A stretch of 64,000 nucleotides of DNA from assembly GCF_018613675.1 (NCBI RefSeq), contig NZ_JAGGPQ010000005.1, positions 310,001-374,000 on the forward strand, written 5' to 3'. Positions 8,062-15,589 of this stretch are shown in pieces. Each line of letters starts with the position of its first letter. Position 1 is the stretch's first letter. Made by a program: the position numbers and the translations under genes. Below the pieces are notes generated by a model that was not told the origin of the DNA, did no database searches, and was given only the letters and a program-made list of their open reading frames with translations. The DNA is from Arthrobacter sp. ISL-85. Its GTDB lineage: Bacteria > Actinomycetota > Actinomycetes > Actinomycetales > Micrococcaceae.

Positions 8062-8100
8062 AACCGCGGCCGACGATCTTCGTTGGCCGCGGTTTTCTTG
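8062..8100 (+). terminator. intrinsic terminator after tRNA-Met
   Basis: Perfect 10-bp stem AACCGCGGCC / GGCCGCGGTT (8062-8071 / 8085-8094), then TTTTCTTG. Starts 6 nt after the tRNA. Confidence 0.92.
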
Positions 8101-8117
8101 GTTAACCCCGCACCCTG

Positions 8118-8145
8118 CGGTATGTTACTGACCAGTAACATACCG
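8118..8145. promoter_or_regulatory. perfect 28-bp palindrome, probable operator of the acyl-CoA dehydrogenase
   Basis: Arms CGGTATGTTACT (8118-8129) and AGTAACATACCG (8134-8145) are exact reverse complements around GACC. It lies 49 bp before the start of the dehydrogenase gene, between that gene and the tRNA terminator. Size and symmetry suit a TetR-family dimer; such proteins commonly control acyl-CoA genes in actinobacteria. No regulator gene is adjacent. Confidence 0.65.
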
Positions 8146-8193
8146 TGCTCCGCTCCGCGGCATGGTCAGCGCTGATTCACAAAGAAGGTAACC

Positions 8194-9384
8194 ATGGCCA
8201 CCTCCGCAGCCGAATTCCAAGAGCTTCCCTACGCCGACGGCGACTTCTTCGCCTTTGAGCAGCTTCTCTCCGGCAAGGAGCGGGACCGGCTCGCAGAAGT
8301 CCGGGAGTTCCTGGCGCGCGAGGTCAAGCCCATTGCGGTGGACTGCTGGAACCGCGGGGAGTTCCCCATGGACCTGGTGCCGAAGCTCGCCGGCCTGGAC
8401 CTGGTCAGCCCGGTGCGGCGGCAGGGGTACTCCAACCTCTTCGCAGGCATGCTGCACGCCGAGGCCACCCGCGCCGACGCCTCCATCGCCACCTTCCTGG
8501 GCGTGCACGACGGGCTTTTCACCGGCTCCATTGAGTTGCTGGCATCCCAGGAGCAGAAGGACGAGTGGCTCCCCGATATCTACGCGCTCAAGAAGATCGG
8601 CGCTTTTGGCCTGACCGAGCCGCTGGGCGGCAGCGACGTTGCCGGCGGAACACGCACCACGGCGCGCAGGGACGGGGCTAACTGGATCCTCAACGGCGCA
8701 AAGCGATGGATCGGCAACGCCACGTTCTCTGACTGGGTGGTGGTGTACGCACGCGACGTGGCCGACAACCAGGTCAAGGGCTTCATGGTGGACACCAGCC
8801 TGGCCGGGTTCAGCGCTACAAAGATCGAGAACAAGATCTCCCTGCGCACCGTCCAGAATGCCGACATCGTCCTGGCGGACGTTGTGGTCCCGGACCACTT
8901 CAAGCTCGCTAACGCCAACAGCTTCCGCGACGTCAATAAGGTGCTCAAGGTCACCCGCCTGTCTGTTGCATGGCAGGCTGTCGGGCTCCAGATGGCCGCC
9001 TTCGATGTTGCCCGCCGCTATGCCGTGGACCGCCAACAGTTCGGCCGCCCGCTGGCGTCCTTCCAGCTCATCCAGGACCAGTTGGTCCGGATCCTGGGCA
9101 ACACAGTCAGCTCCATGGGCATGATGGTCCGGCTCTCGCAGTTGGAGGACGAAGGCGTGGCCAAGGATGAACAGTCCGCGCTGGCAAAGGCCTTCGCCAC
9201 CGATCGCATGAGGGAGAGCGTGGCGCTGGGCCGCAGCATCCTGGGCGGAAACGGCATCGTGACCGACTATGGGATGGCCAAGATCTTCGCCGACGCCGAA
9301 GCCATCTACTCCTACGAGGGCACCGCCGAGATCAACACCTTGGTGACGGGCCGGGCCATCACTGGCATATCGGCCATCGTCTAA
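8194..9384 (+). CDS. acyl-CoA dehydrogenase, glutaryl-CoA dehydrogenase-like
   Basis: FAD-dependent alpha,beta-oxidation of an acyl-CoA, with electrons passed to ETF. All three domains are present: N-terminal helices, the FAD loop FGLTEPLGGSDVAGGTRTTARRDG, and the C-terminal helical domain with the RRYAVDRQQFGRPLASFQ signature. The catalytic base is E375 in YEGTAEINTLVTGRAITG, a context typical of glutaryl-CoA dehydrogenases. A bacterial GcdH would decarboxylate glutaryl-CoA to crotonyl-CoA in lysine/tryptophan breakdown. AAGAAGG precedes the ATG. It is monocistronic behind a perfect palindromic operator. Exact substrate is unproven. Confidence 0.85.
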   Translation: MATSAAEFQELPYADGDFFAFEQLLSGKERDRLAEVREFLAREVKPIAVDCWNRGEFPMDLVPKLAGLDLVSPVRRQGYSNLFAGMLHAEATRADASIATFLGVHDGLFTGSIELLASQEQKDEWLPDIYALKKIGAFGLTEPLGGSDVAGGTRTTARRDGANWILNGAKRWIGNATFSDWVVVYARDVADNQVKGFMVDTSLAGFSATKIENKISLRTVQNADIVLADVVVPDHFKLANANSFRDVNKVLKVTRLSVAWQAVGLQMAAFDVARRYAVDRQQFGRPLASFQLIQDQLVRILGNTVSSMGMMVRLSQLEDEGVAKDEQSALAKAFATDRMRESVALGRSILGGNGIVTDYGMAKIFADAEAIYSYEGTAEINTLVTGRAITGISAIV

Positions 9385-9401
9385 GCGCCAGCCCGCCCTG
9401 G

Positions 9402-9986
9402 TTACGGCGGTCCGGACAGCGGCAGCAGGATGGACGGGCGGAGGTCCAGGACGAACTGCAGGGGATTGACGTAGTTCTCTCCTTCCCGCACTCCCCAGTG
9501 CAGGCACTGGGCCGCCGGACAATGTCCCGGCAGCACAGTGCCGATGACCCCGCCCCCAGCCACGGCGGCGCCCACCTTCAGCGTGCTTTCCACCGGCTCG
9601 AAACTGCTGCGCAGCCCGCCGCCATGGTCGATGGTGATCACCGGCCGGTCCACCACCACGCCCACGAAACTCACCGTTCCCGACGCGGGTGACACAACCT
9701 GCGTGCCTCCGGCGAAGTCCAGGTCCACGCCGCGGTGCCCGCTGAGCCAGGGCTTTGGCGGGGGGTCGAAACCCCGCAGCACCGGCGGGCGCGGTGCCAG
9801 CGGCCACTGCCAGGAAGGCCTGGCACCCACCCCGGAAGCCGCCGTCGTCCATTCCTGCCTGGGAACGGTGGACCGGGCCGGGTACGGCTGCCCCGCACCT
9901 GCGGCGCTGTACTGGAATGACGGGCCGGGGGAGGCCACTGATGCAGGCAGCAGCAGGAGTGCGGCCAGGAGGACCGGTGGTTTCAT
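9402..9986 (-). CDS. secreted M23-family peptidase-like protein
   Basis: 194 residues with an N-terminal signal peptide (MKPPVLLAALLLLPASVASP, cleavage near 19). The LytM/M23 fold is recognisable: H84-x3-D88 (HRGVDLD) and H121 in ITIDHGGGLRSSF. The last motif is CLHWGVR, where the usual His-x-His is Cys-x-His (C161-x-H163), so one of the two conserved histidines is missing. It may be a degenerate or regulatory cell-wall hydrolase domain rather than an active endopeptidase. It is convergent with the acyl-CoA dehydrogenase (17-nt gap) and divergent from rpsB. Confidence 0.8.
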   Translation of the reverse strand: MKPPVLLAALLLLPASVASPGPSFQYSAAGAGQPYPARSTVPRQEWTTAASGVGARPSWQWPLAPRPPVLRGFDPPPKPWLSGHRGVDLDFAGGTQVVSPASGTVSFVGVVVDRPVITIDHGGGLRSSFEPVESTLKVGAAVAGGGVIGTVLPGHCPAAQCLHWGVREGENYVNPLQFVLDLRPSILLPLSGPP

Positions 9987-10093
9987 GCCACCAGCCTCCC
10001 TGTCCAGCGCGGAGCGGGGCAGGGCCGGTTGCGGCTATGTGGACAACGTCCCGGCCGGGTGCTTCCCCGTCCGGCGGCAGGGGGTGCCTGTAG

Positions 10094-10434
10094 TACACTT
10101 GATGGAGCAGTTTGCTGCGCCCTCAACGCTTTCCGTCCCAGTGGTTCACCCCCGCGGTGCATTTCCTTGTCCGGATTGTGTCGGCACATCTCATTCAGGA
10201 GTGTGGGGGAGCGGCGGCTGACTACGCGCATCCAGCCCTCCGGCAGCGAACGCCCCGGCGTCGTCCATGGAGGACCGTACTTCCTGCGGTCAGGCTTTGT
10301 TCCTGATGGGAAGAACGGTGGATGCCAGGAGCACGGCCCGTCCGGGCCACGCTGATCAACCGTCAACTATTGGCAGGGTAAGAAGCCCCCGGGTTTTCTC
10401 ATGAATGACCTGCCGGAAAATAAGGAGCGCCGGA
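10094..10434 (+). promoter_or_regulatory. rpsB promoter and long 5' leader
   Basis: TACACT at 10094-10099 is a good -10 box, placing the mRNA start near 10106 and leaving an untranslated leader of about 330 nt before rpsB. The leader holds GC-rich stem candidates (for example CGGCCCGTCCGGGCCACG near 10334) but no terminator-like hairpin with a T run. Ribosomal protein leaders are often autoregulatory; I cannot match this one to a known class. No gene is seen in the stretch 9987-10434. Confidence 0.4.
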
Positions 10435-11328
10435 ATGCCCGTCGTAACCATGCGCCAGCTGCTTGACAGCGGCGTCCACTTTGGACACCAGACCCGCCGT
10501 TGGAACCCGAAGATGAAGCGCTTCATCTTCACCGAGCGCAACGGCATCTACATCATCGACCTCCAGCAGTCGCTGTCCTACATCGACCGCGCCTACGAGT
10601 TCGTCAAGGCCACTGTTGCCCACGGCGGCACCGTGCTCTTCGTCGGCACCAAGAAGCAGGCCCAGGAAGCAATTGCCGAGCAGGCAACCCGCGTGGGCCA
10701 GCCCTACGTCAACCAGCGTTGGCTCGGCGGCATGCTGACCAACTTCCAGACGGTTGCCAAGCGTATCCAGCGCATGAAGGAACTCGAAGAGATCGACTTC
10801 GACGACGTCGCCGGTTCCGCTTACACCAAGAAGGAACTCCTGCTCCTCAAGCGCGAGCTCACCAAGCTGGAGTCCAACCTGGGCGGTATCCGCAACCTGA
10901 CCAAGGCTCCGTCCGTGCTGTGGGTTGTTGACACCAAGAAGGAACACCTCGCCGTTGACGAGGCCAAGAAGCTGAACATCCCGGTTGTGGCCATCCTGGA
11001 CACCAACTGCGATCCGGACGAAGTCGACTTCCCGATCCCGGGCAACGACGACGCCATCCGCTCCGTGAACCTCCTGACCCGCGTTGTTGCCGACGCCGTT
11101 GCCGAGGGCCTGATCGCCCGCAACAACCGCGGCACGGGCGCCACGGAAGCTCCGGAAGAGCCGCTGGCCGAGTGGGAGCGCGAGCTCCTCGAAGGCAACA
11201 AGGCAGAAGCCGCTGCAGCTCCGGCCGAGAACGCTGCAGCTCCGGCTGCCGACGAGGCTCCCGCCGCTGAAGCTCCGGCTGCCGAGGCAGCTCCGGCCGC
11301 CGAGGCTCCCGCCGAAGACGCCAAGTAA
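10435..11328 (+). CDS. rpsB: 30S ribosomal protein S2
   Basis: Small-subunit protein bridging the head and body of the 30S particle. The canonical N-terminus [24 protein letters not shown] is followed by [36 protein letters not shown] and [12 protein letters not shown], all S2 signatures. The ATG at 10435 follows TAAGGAG with good spacing; an upstream in-frame ATG at 10405 is unlikely. The C-terminus carries an Ala/Glu/Pro-rich tail of about 40 residues (from about 258), longer than the family minimum but common in actinobacteria. tsf follows after a conspicuous hairpin. Confidence 0.98.
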   Translation: MPVVTMRQLLDSGVHFGHQTRRWNPKMKRFIFTERNGIYIIDLQQSLSYIDRAYEFVKATVAHGGTVLFVGTKKQAQEAIAEQATRVGQPYVNQRWLGGMLTNFQTVAKRIQRMKELEEIDFDDVAGSAYTKKELLLLKRELTKLESNLGGIRNLTKAPSVLWVVDTKKEHLAVDEAKKLNIPVVAILDTNCDPDEVDFPIPGNDDAIRSVNLLTRVVADAVAEGLIARNNRGTGATEAPEEPLAEWERELLEGNKAEAAAAPAENAAAPAADEAPAAEAPAAEAAPAAEAPAEDAK

Positions 11329-11375
11329 GACACGCACAATCCGGATTCTCCGCGCTGTCCGCAGCCGGAGCTGCT

Positions 11376-11415
11376 GACAGGATGGCGGCCCACCCCCGTG
11401 GGCTGCCATCCTGTC
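11376..11415 (+). promoter_or_regulatory. 18-bp hairpin between rpsB and tsf
   Basis: GACAGGATGGC (11376-11386) pairs with GCCATCCTGTC (11405-11415), continued inside by GCCCAC/GTGGGC around loop CCCC; there is a single G-T pair in 18. There is no T run, so it is not a standard terminator. It ends 42 nt before tsf. It could be an attenuator, an mRNA-processing site or a stabilising 3' end for the rpsB message. Confidence 0.7.
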
Positions 11416-11456
11416 GGTCCGTACACCACCACACATTTCTAGACAGAGGGGTTCAC

Positions 11457-12293
11457 ATGGCGAACTACACTGCCGCGGACATCAAGGCCCTGCGCGAGCG
11501 CACCGGCGCCGGCATGATGGACGTCAAGAAGGCTCTTGACGAGGCCAACGGTGACGCCGAGAAGGCCATCGAGATCATCCGCATCAAGGGCCTCAAGGGC
11601 GCTACCAAGCGCGAAGGCCGCTCCACCGCTGAAGGCCTCGTGGCCGCCAAGGTCAGCAACGGCGTCGGCGTCATGATCGAGGTCAACTGCGAGACCGACT
11701 TCGTTGCCAAGGCTGACAAGTTCATCCAGCTGGCCGACAAGGTCCTGGCCGTCGCCGTCGAGTCCGGCGCTGCCGACCTCGAGACCCTGCTGGCAACCGA
11801 TGTTGACGGCAAGCCGCTCTCCGAGGTTGTCGTCGAAGAAGGCGCCATCCTGGGCGAGAAGGTTGTTGTCCGCCGCCTCTCCCGCGTTGAGGGTGCCACG
11901 GTTGACGCTTACCTGCACAAGACCTCCAAGGACCTCCCGGCCCAGGTGGGCGTTCTGTTCGCTGTCGACGGTGAAGGCGAAGCCGCCACCACCGCCGCCC
12001 ACGACGTCGCTGTGCACATCGCCGCCATGGCTCCGAACTACCTCACCCGTGAGGACGTTCCGGCCGAGCTTGTTGAGTCCGAGCGCCGCATTGCCGAAGA
12101 GACAGCCAAGGCAGAGGGCAAGCCCGAGGCTGCCATGACCAAGATTGTGGAAGGCCGCGTGACGGGCTTCTACAAGGGCGAGGTCCTGGTTGACCAGGCA
12201 TTCGCCAAGGATGCCAAGAAGTCCGTGGCACAGGTCCTCGAAGAGGCCGGTGTCAAGGGAACCGCCTTCACGCGTTTCCGCGTCGGCTCCTAG
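11457..12293 (+). CDS. tsf: translation elongation factor Ts
   Basis: Guanine nucleotide exchange factor for EF-Tu. The N-terminus [27 protein letters not shown] is the EF-Ts UBA-like domain, and the signature [10 protein letters not shown] sits in the core. The C-terminal subdomain ends in [24 protein letters not shown], giving 278 residues. GAGGGG lies about 6 nt before the ATG. It is placed after rpsB as in most bacteria, and the gene is closed by its own terminator at 12304. Confidence 0.98.
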   Translation: MANYTAADIKALRERTGAGMMDVKKALDEANGDAEKAIEIIRIKGLKGATKREGRSTAEGLVAAKVSNGVGVMIEVNCETDFVAKADKFIQLADKVLAVAVESGAADLETLLATDVDGKPLSEVVVEEGAILGEKVVVRRLSRVEGATVDAYLHKTSKDLPAQVGVLFAVDGEGEAATTAAHDVAVHIAAMAPNYLTREDVPAELVESERRIAEETAKAEGKPEAAMTKIVEGRVTGFYKGEVLVDQAFAKDAKKSVAQVLEEAGVKGTAFTRFRVGS

Positions 12294-12303
12294 TCGAAAC
12301 TGC

Positions 12304-12336
12304 AAGGGGTGGCCACTTCGGTGGCCGCCCCTTTTG
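12304..12336 (+). terminator. intrinsic terminator after tsf
   Basis: Stem AAGGGG-GGCCAC / GGTGGCC-CCCCTT with small bulges, loop TTC, then TTTTG. It separates the rpsB-tsf unit from pyrH. Confidence 0.85.
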
Positions 12337-12441
12337 CATGCGCCCAATCGACTGGCGCCCAGTCGGCTTGGACCGCCGCCGGTTCCGACCACCGGATCCG
12401 GCAGGATACCCTTTTTTCAGAGTCACCAACGGGAAGGCATC

Positions 12442-13179
12442 ATGGAAGCCGTCAACACTGTCACGCATTCGGAGAAGAACCGGCGGCGGGTCCTCCTGAA
12501 GCTCTCCGGCGAGGTCTTCGGCGGCGGGAAGCTCGGTGTCGATCCCGAGACCGTCCGCAACGTCGCCAAGCAGATCGCGGCAGCCGTCCCCGAAGTGGAG
12601 GTGGCCATTGTGGTGGGCGGCGGCAACTTCTTCCGCGGTGCCGAACTGTCGCAGAGCGGCATGGACCGCTCCCGCGCCGACTACATGGGCATGCTGGGAA
12701 CGGTCATGAACTGCCTGGCACTGCAGGACTTCCTGGAGCAGGCGGGCGTGGAAACCCGCGTCCAGAGCGCCATCACCATGGGCCAGGTGGCGGAGGCCTA
12801 CATTCCGCGCCGGGCCATCCGCCACATGGAAAAGGGTCGCGTGGTCATCTTCGGTGCCGGCGCCGGCCTGCCCTACTTCTCCACCGACACCGTGGCGGCC
12901 CAGCGCGCCCTGGAAGTCCACGCCGACGTGGTCCTCATGGCCAAGAGCGGGGTGGACGCCGTGTACACCGCGGACCCCAAGAAGGACCCCACCGCGGAGC
13001 GCCTGGAAACCCTCAGCTACGACGACGCGCTGCGCCGCGACATCCGCGTCATGGACCAGACGGCCATGACCATGTGCAAGGACAACGACCTCTCCATGGT
13101 GGTATTCGGCATGGAGGGTGAAGGCAACGTCACCCGCGCCATCCTCGGCGAGAAGCTGGGCACGCTGGTCACCGCCTAG
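12442..13179 (+). CDS. pyrH: uridylate kinase (UMP kinase)
   Basis: Phosphorylates UMP to UDP in pyrimidine synthesis; a hexameric amino-acid-kinase-fold enzyme. Signatures visible are [28 protein letters not shown], the MGMLGTVMN segment, [19 protein letters not shown] and [30 protein letters not shown]. 245 residues, with GGGAAGG upstream of the ATG. It is followed by frr after a gap holding a separate -10 (13187), so frr need not depend on this gene's promoter. Confidence 0.97.
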   Translation: MEAVNTVTHSEKNRRRVLLKLSGEVFGGGKLGVDPETVRNVAKQIAAAVPEVEVAIVVGGGNFFRGAELSQSGMDRSRADYMGMLGTVMNCLALQDFLEQAGVETRVQSAITMGQVAEAYIPRRAIRHMEKGRVVIFGAGAGLPYFSTDTVAAQRALEVHADVVLMAKSGVDAVYTADPKKDPTAERLETLSYDDALRRDIRVMDQTAMTMCKDNDLSMVVFGMEGEGNVTRAILGEKLGTLVTA

Positions 13180-13186
13180 CTGCGGC

Positions 13187-13192
13187 TAGGAT
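13187..13192 (+). promoter_or_regulatory. -10 box upstream of frr
   Basis: TAGGAT in CGGCTAGGATG, the form seen before many genes of this window. It predicts a start near 13199 and a leader of about 110 nt for frr. Confidence 0.4.
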
Positions 13193-13308
13193 GTTTTCAG
13201 GACAGTTCCGTCCCCGTCCCTCCGGGCGGGGACGGAAACAGCAACAAAGAACAACGTGAGTGCATGGAACCGGCGCCCCGGACTGCACCAGAACCGTCAG
13301 GAGAGACC

Positions 13309-13866
13309 GTGATCGAAGAGACCTTGCTCGAAGCCGAAGAAAAGATGGACAAGGCGGTAGAGGTAGCCAAGGAAGACTTCGCCGCCGTCCGCACCGGGCG
13401 CGCCAACCCGGGCCTCTACAACAAGGTCCTGGTGGACTACTACGGCTCGCCCACGCCGCTGCAGCAGCTGGCCTCGTTTGCCATCCCGGACGCCCGGACC
13501 ATCCTGATCACCCCGTTCGACAAGACCGCCATGCGGGACATCGAACGCGCCCTGAGCGATTCCGAGGTCGGCGCCAACCCGTCCAACGACGGCAACGTCA
13601 TCAGGATTACCATTCCTGAACTGACCAAGGAGCGCCGCAAGGAATACGTGAAGATCGTCAAGACCAAGGGCGAGGACGCCAAGGTCTCCATCCGCAACAT
13701 CCGCCGCAAGGCCAAGGAAACCCTGGACCGCCTGGTCAAGGACGGCGAGGCGGGCGAGGACGACGGCAACCGTGCCGAAAAAGAACTGGACAGCCTCACC
13801 AAGGCCCATGTGGACGGCATCGACGAGCTGCTCAAGCGCAAGGAAGCAGAGCTGCTCGAAGTCTGA
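13309..13866 (+). CDS. frr: ribosome recycling factor
   Basis: Splits post-termination ribosomes together with EF-G. The sequence has the RRF features EEKMDKAVEVAKEDFAAVRTGRANPGL, the FDKTAMRDIERAL segment, IPELTKERRKEYVKIVK and RNIRRKAKETL. The GTG at 13309, with AGGAGAG just upstream, gives 185 residues, exactly the family length; the ATG at 13264 would add 15 unusual residues. The stop shares a base with the cdsA start (TGATG), indicating coupling. Confidence 0.97.
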   Translation: MIEETLLEAEEKMDKAVEVAKEDFAAVRTGRANPGLYNKVLVDYYGSPTPLQQLASFAIPDARTILITPFDKTAMRDIERALSDSEVGANPSNDGNVIRITIPELTKERRKEYVKIVKTKGEDAKVSIRNIRRKAKETLDRLVKDGEAGEDDGNRAEKELDSLTKAHVDGIDELLKRKEAELLEV

Positions 13867-14786
13867 TGGGCCAGGCAGATCAGGCCCCCGCACCAAGGGC
13901 GCGCGCACGGGGGAAGCAGCCCAGGAGCAACCCCACGCCAAAGGCCGGGCGGAACCTGCCCGCCGCCGTCGTGGTGGGGCTGGCCATGCTCCTCGCCGTG
14001 CTCGGCGGACTGCTGTTCCTCCCGCTGGTGTTCGTAGCCATCGTCACGGCCTTCGCTGTCTTTGGCGTGTGGGAGATCTACCGGGCGCTGGAGGCCAACG
14101 GCACCAGGATGCCCATCGTGCCGGTCATGACCGGCACGCTGGCACTGCCTTTCGCCGCGTACTTTGGCGGCATCGAGAGCCAGCTGTTCGCCCTGCTGCT
14201 CAGCGCCGTGGCCGTGCTGCTGTGGCGCTCGATCGAGAGTGCCGCCGGCTCGGCAAACAGTATCTTTGCCGGTGTCTTCACGCTGGGCTGGGTGCCCTTC
14301 TTCATCAGTTTCGCTGCACTGCCGCTGCACGCGGCAGGCGCAACTCCGCTAGGGCTGTGGCCCGGTGGCATGGCCCCCATCGGAGCATGGGAGATAGCCG
14401 TCATGCTGCTGCTGGTGGTCTCCAACGACACCTTCGGCTACCTGGTGGGCGCGTCACTGGGAAAGCACCCCATGGCACCGAAGATCAGCCCCAAGAAGTC
14501 CTGGGAGGGCTTCGCGGGGTCGGTGGCAGGCGCCATGCTGATCGGCGTCCTGGCAGCCCTCTTCGTGCTGGACAAGCCATGGTGGGTGGGCGCAGTGCTG
14601 GCGGTGGGAACCGTGGCAGCGTCCACTGCCGGGGACCTCGCCGAGTCCATGGTCAAGCGTGAACTGGGCGTCAAGGACATGAGCAGCATCCTGCCTGGCC
14701 ATGGGGGAGTGATGGACAGGCTGGACTCCATTGTCTTCGCCTCACCGGTGGCCTTCATCCTGTACGGCCTGGTGGCTGGCGCCTAA
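13866..14786 (+). CDS. cdsA: phosphatidate cytidylyltransferase (CDP-diglyceride synthase)
   Basis: Makes CDP-diacylglycerol from CTP and phosphatidate in the membrane, the precursor of all phospholipids, including the substrate of the phosphatidyltransferase at 5069. 306 residues with about eight hydrophobic helices after a basic N-terminal tail of about 30 residues. The CDS signature is near the C-terminus: SMVKRELGVKDMSSILPGHGG followed by VMDRLDS, with KKSWEGF preceding. Translationally coupled to frr. Confidence 0.95.
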   Translation: MGQADQAPAPRARARGKQPRSNPTPKAGRNLPAAVVVGLAMLLAVLGGLLFLPLVFVAIVTAFAVFGVWEIYRALEANGTRMPIVPVMTGTLALPFAAYFGGIESQLFALLLSAVAVLLWRSIESAAGSANSIFAGVFTLGWVPFFISFAALPLHAAGATPLGLWPGGMAPIGAWEIAVMLLLVVSNDTFGYLVGASLGKHPMAPKISPKKSWEGFAGSVAGAMLIGVLAALFVLDKPWWVGAVLAVGTVAASTAGDLAESMVKRELGVKDMSSILPGHGGVMDRLDSIVFASPVAFILYGLVAGA

Positions 14787-14904
14787 TCCCTCCAGCCCGG
14801 CCGGCCGGGCATCCAACACAAACAGGATCCGGGTGCCGGCACCAATCCCGGCACCCTAAACTGGTGCGGAAGCACAACCGCTGAACAGCATTGAAGGAAT
14901 CGAA

Positions 14905-15489
14905 GTGGCATTGGACATTCATCGGCAGATCCCTGCGTCCTTTGAGCGCGTGCAGCGCAGCGAGTACGGATACAACGCCAGGCAGGTTGACCAGTTCCTG
15001 CAGCGGGCAAGGGTCTCCCTGGAAACGCCCCAGGCCGCCACCGAACCCGTCAACAGCGCCGACGTGCGGGCCGTGTCCTTCGACCCCGTCAAGGGCGGGT
15101 ACTCCGCCGCCGTCGTGGACGCCGCACTGGACCGGCTCGAGGACGCCTTCGCCCGCAGGGAGCGGGATGAACTCATCGCGGCCCGCGGCGAGGAAGCCTG
15201 GCTGCGCGAAATCGGAAGCCTTTCCGGCATCCTCCGCGGACGCCTGCACCGGCCCGACGGAGACAGGTTCCGCCGTCCCACCAAGAGCAAGGCCCGCAGC
15301 TACAACACCGACGACGTCGACCGGCTGTGCCGCGAGCTCGTCGCCTACCTCGAACAGGACAAGCCGTTGAGCGTGGACAGCGTGCGCCGCGCGGTCTTCC
15401 GTCCGGCCGTGGGCCGTGAGGGCTACGAGGAATCCCAGGTGGATGCCTTCCTGGACCGCGTGGTTGAGCTGATGGCGGCCATCGACTGA
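14905..15489 (+). CDS. protein with four DivIVA-like repeats
   Basis: 194 residues, soluble and highly charged. It contains four copies of a DivIVA-type module, a (F/Y)xx....GY(xx)xxVDxFLxR pattern: FERVQRSEYGYNARQVDQFL (12-31), FDPVKGGYSAAVVDAALDRL (about 55-74), a shorter RSYNTDDVDRLCRELVAYL (about 131-149) and FRPAVGREGYEESQVDAFLDRV (about 167-188). A long coiled coil like that of true DivIVA/Wag31 is absent. The start is GTG with AAGGA upstream. Probably a polar or division-associated adaptor; the function is inference. Confidence 0.75.
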   Translation: MALDIHRQIPASFERVQRSEYGYNARQVDQFLQRARVSLETPQAATEPVNSADVRAVSFDPVKGGYSAAVVDAALDRLEDAFARRERDELIAARGEEAWLREIGSLSGILRGRLHRPDGDRFRRPTKSKARSYNTDDVDRLCRELVAYLEQDKPLSVDSVRRAVFRPAVGREGYEESQVDAFLDRVVELMAAID

Positions 15490-15589
15490 CGGGCCACTGC
15501 CCCGGGGCCGCTTAGTCCCCGGCCGGCGCCGTGGGGAGAGCGGCGCCTGCAGGCCCCTGAGGATGGCAATCAAGGCCTCTCCTCCCGAT

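Noticed and set aside
8125..10098. 657-codon minus-strand frame spanning the acyl-CoA dehydrogenase
   Set aside because: Antisense of a well-supported gene; no recognisable domain and it joins unrelated segments.
13264..13308. ATG at 13264 as start of frr
   Set aside because: Adds 15 residues beyond the conserved 185-residue length; the GTG at 13309 has AGGAGAG at the right distance.
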